DNA of 13,296 nucleotides from Anaerolineae bacterium (lineage in GTDB: Bacteria > Chloroflexota > Anaerolineae > B4-G1): contig JALWUZ010000637.1 in assembly GCA_027079895.1 (NCBI GenBank), forward strand, positions 1 through 13,296. The letters are read 5' to 3'. The position numbers and the translations under genes were made by a program. Under the pieces are notes generated by a model that was given only the letters and a program-made list of their open reading frames with translations, was not told where the DNA came from and ran no database searches. This document shows, one piece after another, positions 5,971 through 13,296 of the stretch (position 1 is the first letter of the stretch; every line of letters begins with the position of its first letter).

Positions 5971-6603
5971 ATGGAGCGCATCAAGAGTTTCTGGGCTGCT
6001 TTCCGTGAGACCGCTATCGTCTTCTCGTTCGTCGTCAACTTCGTTCTCGTCGTCGCGCTGCTGATTCTGGGAGTGCCGGGGCTGCGGCTGGCCTTCGTCC
6101 TCAAGACCGGCCTCGTCGAGCCGCTGCTGGACGACCTCGACGCCGCTTTCGTCTCTTTAGGCGAGGCGGAGATTGACACCACCATCCCGATCAACGAGCC
6201 GATCCCCATCCGCTTTGACCTGCCTCTCGACCAGGAGATGCCGATAAATTTCCAGTTGGAGTTGGAGCAGGACACCGACGTCATCCTGCAACAGCCGGTG
6301 CCGCTCAACCTCCCGGCCCAGTTCAACCTGCCGGGGGGCGGGGGCGTCATCAACGGCTACGTCTCCCTCTCGCTCCCTGCTGGCACCAGTTTGCCGGTTC
6401 ACCTGAGCATGGTCATCCCCGTCAGCGAGACCATCCCTGTGCAGATGACCGTCCCCGTCAGCGAGACCGTGCCGGTGCAGATGACCGTCCCGGTGCATAT
6501 CAAACTGGGCGAAGCGGGGCTCGACCCGGCGGTGCAGCAACTGCGGGGAGTGTTCAAGCCGCTGCGGGAGCAGATTGACAGACTGCCCGACGGCCCGTTC
6601 TAG
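5971..6603 (+). CDS. Single-pass membrane protein with 12-residue extracellular repeats
   Basis: 210 residues of unknown function. A short basic N-terminus (MERIKSFWAAFR) precedes one long hydrophobic segment at about 16-42, most simply a membrane anchor with the rest outside the cytoplasm. From about 70 to 175 the chain alternates hydrophobic and polar residues in a 12-residue pattern. Examples are NEPIPIRFDLPL (75-86), DQEMPINFQLEL (87-98), SETIPVQMTVPV (152-163) and SETVPVQMTVPV (164-175). Degenerate copies lie around 108-120 and 138-151, and a Gly-rich break at 122-125. This suggests stacked short beta strands. A helical tail (183-205) closes it. The ATG has GGAGG at 5959-5963, seven bases upstream; a longer in-frame start at 5845 would run through the promoter. 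First gene of the four-gene unit; two bases separate it from the methyltransferase. Confidence 0.85.
   Translation: MERIKSFWAAFRETAIVFSFVVNFVLVVALLILGVPGLRLAFVLKTGLVEPLLDDLDAAFVSLGEAEIDTTIPINEPIPIRFDLPLDQEMPINFQLELEQDTDVILQQPVPLNLPAQFNLPGGGGVINGYVSLSLPAGTSLPVHLSMVIPVSETIPVQMTVPVSETVPVQMTVPVHIKLGEAGLDPAVQQLRGVFKPLREQIDRLPDGPF
6421..6492 (+). repeat. Two tandem 36-base coding repeats
   Basis: Units 6421-6456 and 6457-6492 both start GTCAGCGAGACC and contain GTGCAGATGACCGTCCC, differing at only a few bases (ATCCCT against GTGCCG in the middle, and the last base). They encode the two near-identical 12-residue copies at 152-175 of the membrane protein. The close DNA match points to recent duplication of one unit; older copies elsewhere in the gene have diverged. 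Confidence 0.85.
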
Positions 6604-6605
6604 CC

Positions 6606-7538
6606 ATGTCCAAGCGGCCAATCTGCGACTACGAGGGCTCCGCCTACCGCACCGACTTCTGGGGGGCGGGGCGGGAGTACGAAGACCGGGCCGAGCGGGT
6701 GGCCCTGCGCCGCCTGCTCCCCCCGGCCGGCCGCCGTCTGGTGGAGATCGGCGCGGGGTACGGGCGGCTGGCCGCTCTCTACTCCGGCTACGACGAGGTG
6801 GTTTTCTTCGACTACGCCTTCTCGCAGTTGGAGCAGGCCTGGCAACTGTGGGGCGACTCCGGCCCCGACGGGCGTCCGCGCTACCGGTACGTCGTCGGTG
6901 ACTTCTACGCCCTGCCGTTCGTCCCCGGCCTGTTCGACACCGTGACCATCGTCCGCACCCTCCACCACGCCGCCGACGCTCCGGCGGTCCTGCGGGGCGT
7001 GAGCCGCATCCTGCGACCGCGCGGAGTCTTCGTGCTGGAGTTCGCCAACAAGCGCAACCTGAAATCCATCGCCCGCTACCTCCTGCGGCGGCAGGACTGG
7101 TCGCCATTCGACCACGAGCCGGTGGAGTTCGCGGAGTTGAACTTCGACTTTCACCCGGCCTGGATACAGGCCCGTCTGGCCGAGGCCGGCCTGACGGTGG
7201 AGCGGACGCTGACCGTCTCCCACTTCCGGCTGGGGCTGTTCAAACGGCTCTTCCCGACCGGCGTCCTGGTGGCCCTCGACCGCCTGATGCAGCCGACGGG
7301 GGCCCTGTGGCGGCTCACGCCCAGCGTCCTTGTGCGCTGCGTCGCCCCCGCCGACAAGCCCGCCGCGCCGGAGGGCGACTACTTCCGCTGCCCCGTCTGC
7401 GGCTCGACGGCCCTGACAACCGCCGCCGACGGGCTGACCTGCGCCGCCTGCGGAGCCTTCTTCGCCCTGCGCGACGGCATCTACGACTTCAAGACCGCGC
7501 TTTTGGAGGAGGAGGGAAATGAGCAACAGGCTGGGTAG
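6606..7538 (+). CDS. Class I SAM-dependent methyltransferase with C-terminal zinc ribbon
   Basis: 310 residues. The Rossmann-fold methyltransferase part runs from about 20 to 200: motif I VEIGAGYGR (46-54), an acidic motif II VVFFDYAF, a GDFYALPF loop (98-105) and post-I motif FDTVTIVRTLHH (110-121). This is the Methyltransf_11 style used on small molecules or lipids. A basic linker (about 205-245) leads to a Trm112-like zinc ribbon with Cys262, Cys265, Cys279 and Cys282, ending FALRDGIYDF. The substrate is unknown. The ATG comes two bases after the previous stop without a clear separate ribosome site, implying coupling. Its last 20 bases overlap the next gene and supply that gene's purine-rich ribosome site (7505-7516). 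Confidence 0.9.
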   Translation: MSKRPICDYEGSAYRTDFWGAGREYEDRAERVALRRLLPPAGRRLVEIGAGYGRLAALYSGYDEVVFFDYAFSQLEQAWQLWGDSGPDGRPRYRYVVGDFYALPFVPGLFDTVTIVRTLHHAADAPAVLRGVSRILRPRGVFVLEFANKRNLKSIARYLLRRQDWSPFDHEPVEFAELNFDFHPAWIQARLAEAGLTVERTLTVSHFRLGLFKRLFPTGVLVALDRLMQPTGALWRLTPSVLVRCVAPADKPAAPEGDYFRCPVCGSTALTTAADGLTCAACGAFFALRDGIYDFKTALLEEEGNEQQAG

Positions 7539-7941
7539 AGCGTTGTTCGCCGGACTGGTCTTCACCGAGGAGGGGCTGCCGGCCCAGGAGACCACCGTCG
7601 GCGGCGTCCCCCACTACGCCATCCCCGACCGCGGCTTCCTCCGTCACGTCGAGGCGGACTACGTGGACCGGCAGATCATCCGTCTGATTCAGGAGCGTCT
7701 CCTGGAGATGCAGGACATCGTCACCGAGGGTGTACTCCAGATTCTGGGGCAGGAGGACATCTTCACTCGCGCATCCGTCCGGCACGCCATCGAGAATCTG
7801 GAGCAGATTTTGGAGCCGGGCAACGTGGACGTGGACGAGTTCCGCACCGCCTTGTGGATGACGAAGTTCAAGGCGATCGTCAACGTCCACGGCGACGTGG
7901 TGCGCCTGGAATCCCCGGCCTGGGATGTAGCCGTCGAATGA
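7519..7941 (+). CDS. Unrecognised conserved-looking 140-residue protein
   Basis: No family recognised with certainty. The protein is soluble and acidic, with no signal peptide or membrane segment. An N-terminal strand-rich part (about 8-45) contains GGVPHYAIPDRGFLRHV. It is followed by a long helix (about 46-78: YVDRQIIRLIQERLLEMQDIV), a second helical part (80-120) and a final short strand segment (KAIVNVHGDVVRLESP). It has the look of a small conserved protein of Chloroflexota (recall only). The start is supported by GGAGGAGGAGGG at 7505-7516. It overlaps the methyltransferase end by 20 bases, and its stop overlaps the amidohydrolase start as ATGA, so all three should be translated in a coupled way. 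Confidence 0.8.
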   Translation: MSNRLGRALFAGLVFTEEGLPAQETTVGGVPHYAIPDRGFLRHVEADYVDRQIIRLIQERLLEMQDIVTEGVLQILGQEDIFTRASVRHAIENLEQILEPGNVDVDEFRTALWMTKFKAIVNVHGDVVRLESPAWDVAVE

Positions 7942-9533
7942 AGGCCGACCTGCTGCTGGTCAACGGGCGGGTCTACCTTTCCGCCTACGAAAGCCATCCC
8001 CAGGACGCGCTCGCCATCGCCGGTGAGCGCGTCCTGGCCGTCGGCGCGGGGGAATCTCTGCGCGACCTGCTCGCCCCCAGCGGGCGGGTGTGCGACCTGG
8101 GCGGGCGCGTGGTCATCCCCGGCCTGACCGACAGCCACATCCACTTCTTCTGGTACGCCCTGGGACTGCGCCGCCTCGACCTGCGGGACGTGCGCTCGTC
8201 GGCGGAGATGGCGGCCCGCGTCGCCGAGCGGGTTCGGACCACCGCCCCCGGCCGCTGGATTGTCGGCCACGGCTGGGACCAGGAGCAGTGGCCCGACCGC
8301 CGCTTCCCCACCGCCGCCGACCTCGACCCGGTCTCGCCGGAACATCCGGTGCTCCTCATCGCCAAGAGCGGTCACGCGCTGGTGGCGAACTCCCTCGCGT
8401 TGCGCCGGGCCCGCATCACCCCCGCGACCCTCGACCCGCCCGGCGGCCACATCGCGCGGGACGCGGCCGGTCGTCCGACCGGCATGCTCTTCGAGGATGG
8501 GGCGATGGATTTGGTCAAGGGGTTGCTCCCGCCCCCGACGCCGGAGGAGGCCGCCGCCGCGCTGGAGGCCGCTTTCCCCCAAGCCTGGCGGGTGGGGCTG
8601 ACCGCCATCCACGATATGGACGGCGGCCCCGCCTTCGCCGCCTACCGCCTGCTCCACGGGCGGGACGCGCTGGGGTTGCGGGTGGTCAAGTACCTGCCGC
8701 CCGCCGTTTTGGATGACGGCTCCGCCGCCGACCTGCGCTCCGGCGCGGGCGACCTCTGGCTGCGCATCGGGGGTATCAAACTGTTCGCCGACGGCGCTCT
8801 GGGGACGCGCACGGCGGCCCTCTTCGAGCCCTATGCCGGGGAGCCGGAGAATCGCGGCCTCTGGGCGACGGAGCCGGCCCTGCTGCGCACCATCTCCGCC
8901 CGCGCCGCGGCCCACGACCTCTCCGTCGCCATCCACGCCATCGGCGACCGGGCCGTTGAGGAGGTGCTGGACATCTTGGCCGCCCTCGACGGGCCGCCGC
9001 GACTGCGTCACCGCATCGAGCACGTGCAACTGCTCCGCCCGTCGGCGGTGGGACGCTTCGCCGCTCAGGGGGTCGTCGCCTCGATGCAGCCGATTCACGC
9101 CACCCAGGACTACCCGATGGCCGAGCGGTACTGGGGGGAGCGGTGCGCTTATGCCTACGCCTGGCGTATGCTGTGGGAGAGCGGCGCGGTGCTGGCCTTC
9201 GGCTCCGACTCCCCGGTGGAAAGCCTCGACCCCTTCCTGGGCCTGCACGCTGCCGTCACCCGCCGCCGCCCCGACGGCTCCCCCGCCCCGGCCGGCTGGC
9301 GGCCGGAGCAGCGGCTGGACATTCGACAAGCCCTGTGGGCCTATACCCAGGGCGCGGCCTACGCCGCCGGGATGGAGGCCGACCTGGGGACGCTCCATCC
9401 CGGCCGCTTGGCCGACCTCGTCGTGCTCGACCAGGACATCATCGCGCAGGGCGGCGTCTCGTTGCACGGCGACGTCCCTCCGGTGATGGCGACAATGGTC
9501 GGCGGGCGGTGGGTGTACGGGCCGTGGTCGTAG
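7938..9533 (+). CDS. YtcJ-type metal-dependent amidohydrolase
   Basis: 531 residues of the amidohydrolase superfamily, Amidohydro_3/YtcJ group: TIM-barrel hydrolases acting on amide or related bonds, usually with one or two divalent metals. Seen in order: the N-terminal beta sandwich (DLLLVNGRVYL), the PGLTDSHIHF metal site (His67, His69), GIKLFADG with Lys281, HAIGDRA with His333, RIEHVQ with His362 and FGSDSPV with Asp424. The C-terminal sandwich GRLADLVVLDQD follows. All expected ligands are present, so it should be active. The true substrate cannot be read from sequence. The ATG at 7938 overlaps the previous stop (ATGA); an in-frame ATG at 7854 would add 28 unlikely Arg-rich residues and was not used. 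No terminator is visible in the 22 bases before the convergent cytochrome gene. Confidence 0.93.
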   Translation: MKADLLLVNGRVYLSAYESHPQDALAIAGERVLAVGAGESLRDLLAPSGRVCDLGGRVVIPGLTDSHIHFFWYALGLRRLDLRDVRSSAEMAARVAERVRTTAPGRWIVGHGWDQEQWPDRRFPTAADLDPVSPEHPVLLIAKSGHALVANSLALRRARITPATLDPPGGHIARDAAGRPTGMLFEDGAMDLVKGLLPPPTPEEAAAALEAAFPQAWRVGLTAIHDMDGGPAFAAYRLLHGRDALGLRVVKYLPPAVLDDGSAADLRSGAGDLWLRIGGIKLFADGALGTRTAALFEPYAGEPENRGLWATEPALLRTISARAAAHDLSVAIHAIGDRAVEEVLDILAALDGPPRLRHRIEHVQLLRPSAVGRFAAQGVVASMQPIHATQDYPMAERYWGERCAYAYAWRMLWESGAVLAFGSDSPVESLDPFLGLHAAVTRRRPDGSPAPAGWRPEQRLDIRQALWAYTQGAAYAAGMEADLGTLHPGRLADLVVLDQDIIAQGGVSLHGDVPPVMATMVGGRWVYGPWS

Positions 9534-9555
9534 GGACGTTGCTCTGGCGGTTGGG

Positions 9556-10059
9556 TTACGGGAGGCTCATCAGGTAGTCGAAGAGATCGCTCAAATCCTC
9601 GTCGCTCATGCGCCAGCGGGGCATATCGCTTTCCAGGGACTCGCCGTCGGGGTGCTGTCCCTCGACGACGGCCAGACGGAAGGTCGCCAGGTCATACTCC
9701 CCCGCGTGCTCCCCTCCCTCTTCGTGCTCCTCGCCCGCCAGCGCGGAACCGCGGATGTCCGGGGCGTCCATCACTTCCATGTGCATCATGTGCTCGCCCC
9801 CTTGCGCGGTCGGGCCGTGGCAGGAAGCGCAGGTGAGCCTTCCGCTCATCATCATCCCTCCCATGTCCGGCCCGCCGGTGTAGGTGATGGAGCCGCCGCG
9901 CTCGCTGGTCGCGGTGAAGTAGATGCGCTCGCCATTGGATTGGAAGGCCCCGCCGCCCCACGCCGTGCCGTACTCCGGCGGCGACTGAGGAGACGCACAG
10001 GCCGCCAACAGGGCTGCTAACAGCAGAACTGACGCCAAGACTGCGAGATACTTGAACAT
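9556..10059 (-). CDS. Lipoprotein c-type cytochrome with Met/His-rich segments
   Basis: 167 residues. A signal peptide ends in a lipobox with Cys21 (LLAAC), so it is an exported lipoprotein facing outward from the cytoplasmic membrane. A single haem site CASCH (Cys77, Cys80, His81) is followed by a typical cytochrome c end, DMPRWRMSDEDLSDLFDYL, where Met146 or Met151 is the likely sixth ligand. Between them lie Met- and His-rich stretches: DMGGMMM before the haem site, HMMHMEVM after it, and EEHEEGGEH at 110-118. The APDIRGSAL segment is characteristic of a known group of small cytochromes. Role is probably periplasmic electron transfer; copper binding by the Met/His stretches is inferred from the neighbouring CopA. 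Ribosome site AGGAGGA at 10067-10073. Second gene after the SHOCT protein, 22 bases apart. Confidence 0.92.
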   Translation of the reverse strand: MFKYLAVLASVLLLAALLAACASPQSPPEYGTAWGGGAFQSNGERIYFTATSERGGSITYTGGPDMGGMMMSGRLTCASCHGPTAQGGEHMMHMEVMDAPDIRGSALAGEEHEEGGEHAGEYDLATFRLAVVEGQHPDGESLESDMPRWRMSDEDLSDLFDYLMSLP

Positions 10060-10081
10060 TCGTTTCTCCTCCTGGATGCGC

Positions 10082-10300
10082 TCACTCCTGCAACGTCGCC
10101 CGGAGAGCCTCGTACTCCTCCAGGCCGATCTCTCCGCGAGCGAGACGTTCGTCCAGCACCTGCCGGAGTGTCCGCTCGCTCCCCGCGCCGAAGACGCCGG
10201 AACCGACGAACCGGCGCAACAGACCGCTGCCCCCGAACAGGAAGGCGACCAACAGTCCCCCCAAGAGAAGCAGCACTATCAACCCGAATCCCATCATCAT
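10082..10300 (-). CDS. Small membrane protein with a SHOCT domain
   Basis: 72 residues: one hydrophobic membrane segment (about 4-24) in a Gly/Leu-rich N-terminus, a short basic linker (LLRRF), and a C-terminal SHOCT domain (about 45-71: LRQVLDERLARGEIGLEEYEALRATL). SHOCT domains are short two-helix modules thought to mediate oligomerisation or protein contacts. Tiny TM-SHOCT proteins are common next to metal and cytochrome genes. Three ATG codons in a row (10300-10292) begin the gene; GGGAGG at 10308-10313 lies seven bases before the first. It has its own promoter candidate and precedes the cytochrome. Function is not assigned beyond this. Confidence 0.9.
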   Translation of the reverse strand: MMMGFGLIVLLLLGGLLVAFLFGGSGLLRRFVGSGVFGAGSERTLRQVLDERLARGEIGLEEYEALRATLQE

Positions 10301-10329
10301 CTCTTTACCTCCCTCATTGTGTTGCCCCC

Positions 10330-10335
10330 ATTGTA
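10330..10335 (-). promoter_or_regulatory. -10 element for the SHOCT-cytochrome unit
   Basis: TACAAT on the minus strand, placed so that transcription would begin near 10323, just upstream of GGGAGG (10308-10313). No convincing -35 is seen at 16-18 bases; the nearest hexamer is TTACTC (10358-10353, spacer 17). An upstream intrinsic terminator at 10414-10451 makes an independent promoter necessary for these two genes. Confidence 0.45.
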
Positions 10336-10413
10336 CAGGATGAGGCCGTTCCGAGTAAGGGGCGAGTGGCCTGTTTCCGCCCCCGCCGTTTGGCGGGTTG
10401 GGGATGAGGCGTC

Positions 10414-10451
10414 AAAAAAACAGCCCCCGCCGACAATCCGCCGGCGGGGGC
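10414..10451 (-). terminator. Intrinsic terminator after the copA-YHS unit
   Basis: Read on the minus strand: a perfect 10-pair stem, GCCCCCGCCG (10451-10442) with CGGCGGGGGC (10432-10423), around a 9-base loop. Two bases (TG) then lead into seven T residues (10420-10414). It lies 16 bases after the YHS stop codon. All features of a rho-independent terminator are present. Confidence 0.93.
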
Positions 10452-10466
10452 CTCCCCCACGTTGGA

Positions 10467-10658
10467 CTAATGCTCGTGATGCATGTGGTGGTGATGCTCG
10501 TGGGGCTCTCCCGTTCCTTCCAGATACTTCTCCGGATCCTTCTCGAAGGCCACCTTGCACCCTGGGGCGCAGAAGTAGTAGGTCTGACCCTTGTACTCCG
10601 TCTTGGCCGGGGCCTTCTCCGGGTCCACCATCATCCCACAAACTAAATCTTTCACCAT
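10467..10658 (-). CDS. Small YHS-domain metal-binding protein with His-rich tail
   Basis: 63 residues with no signal peptide, so probably cytoplasmic. It is a complete YHS domain: DLVCGMMVDPEKA (Cys7), then YKGQTYYFCAPGCKVAFEKDPEKY with Cys30 and Cys34. YHS domains occur as fusions to CopA-type ATPases or as stand-alone proteins beside them, and are thought to bind metal. The last 11 residues (53-63) hold eight histidines plus one Met, an extra metal-binding tail. AGGAGG at 10665-10670 gives a six-base spacing to the ATG. It follows copA after 42 bases and is closed by the terminator at 10414-10451, so it should be made together with CopA. A copper chaperone or buffer role is inferred from context. 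Confidence 0.93.
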   Translation of the reverse strand: MVKDLVCGMMVDPEKAPAKTEYKGQTYYFCAPGCKVAFEKDPEKYLEGTGEPHEHHHHMHHEH

Positions 10659-10700
10659 TTTGTACCTCCTCGAAAATTTTTTGACATCCTGCGACTCGCG

Positions 10701-13172
<2,472 letters not shown>

Positions 13173-13203
13173 CTCTACCCCCTTCCTGTAGTCATCATCG
13201 CCA

Positions 13204-13233
13204 ATTATAGGGGAGGAAGCGTCGGGCTGCCAG
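13204..13233 (-). promoter_or_regulatory. Promoter candidate for copA
   Basis: Minus strand: -35-like CTGGCA (13233-13228, 4 of 6), an 18-base spacer and a perfect -10 TATAAT (13209-13204). Transcription would start near 13197, about 25 bases before the copA ATG. The motif CCCCTATAATTG is shared with the promoter at 5895-5900. No clear CsoR- or CueR-type operator could be recognised. The rest of 13234-13296 holds only G-rich tracts. Confidence 0.5.
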
Positions 13234-13296
13234 CGGTATCTGGCCGGCTTGCCAATGCGCCATTTGGCGGGGGGCAAAGGGGGGCTTCTCTAGGCG

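Noticed and set aside
7689..9467. A 592-codon minus-strand open frame
   Set aside because: It is antisense to the amidohydrolase, whose metal-binding motifs are all intact; the product is a Gly/Arg/Val-rich shadow.
10382..10397. CCCGCC/GGCGGG hairpin as a second terminator
   Set aside because: The stem has only six pairs and no U-run on either strand; the clear terminator is at 10414-10451.
10680..10685. Perfect TTGACA on the plus strand
   Set aside because: No -10-like hexamer occurs 16-18 bases downstream and no plus-strand gene follows; it lies between copA and the YHS gene, both on the minus strand.
13173..13277. Longer N-terminus for CopA
   Set aside because: It would run through the TATAAT at 13204-13209, and the added residues are unlike any CopA leader; the ATG at 13172 has a ribosome site and starts right before the first metal-binding domain.
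13266..13287. G-rich tracts as a G-quadruplex or regulator site upstream of copA
   Set aside because: There are only two long G runs near the window edge, with no palindromic operator or conserved spacing; this is too weak to call.

Overview
GC-rich bacterial DNA, completely filled with genes. No phylogenetic marker is present. The mix of families, the high GC and the strong TATAAT/TACAAT -10 boxes suggest a Chloroflexota (Anaerolineae-like) organism. That assignment is an inference from family recall, not something shown by the sequence. Fourteen protein genes are supported (one cut by the left edge), and no tRNA, rRNA, CRISPR or insertion sequence was seen.

Region by region. (1) 2-1364, plus strand: the C-terminal part of an unrecognised protein, then a protein with the tyrosine-recombinase fold that lacks the nucleophile and most catalytic residues. 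(2) 1354-2930, minus strand: a compact unit of a LolD/MacB-type ABC ATPase, a DgkA-type lipid kinase and GreA, with a promoter at 2949-2977. greA runs 11 bases into the end of the recombinase-like gene. (3) 2958-5815, minus strand: an AAA-like ATPase/PD-(D/E)XK nuclease protein coupled by a GTGA overlap to an MFS transporter, with a good sigma70-type promoter. (4) 5816-5970: back-to-back divergent promoters; the rightward transcript should begin in a long hairpin. (5) 5971-9533, plus strand: four tightly packed genes: a single-pass membrane protein with 12-residue repeats, a methyltransferase with a C-terminal zinc ribbon, an unrecognised 140-residue protein, and a YtcJ-type amidohydrolase. 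(6) 9556-13172, minus strand: a copper-handling region made of two units. One is the copper ATPase CopA plus a His-tailed YHS protein, closed by a textbook intrinsic terminator. The other is a small SHOCT membrane protein plus a Met/His-rich cytochrome c lipoprotein.

How they work together: in region 6 CopA would export Cu(I), the YHS protein could bind metal in the cytoplasm, and the lipoprotein cytochrome sits outside the membrane. Region 2 combines envelope lipid recycling with transcript-cleavage housekeeping. The functional logic of regions 3 and 5 is unknown. The most unusual items are the catalytically dead recombinase-like protein, the nuclease/MFS coupling, and the repeat membrane protein with its hairpin-led promoter.
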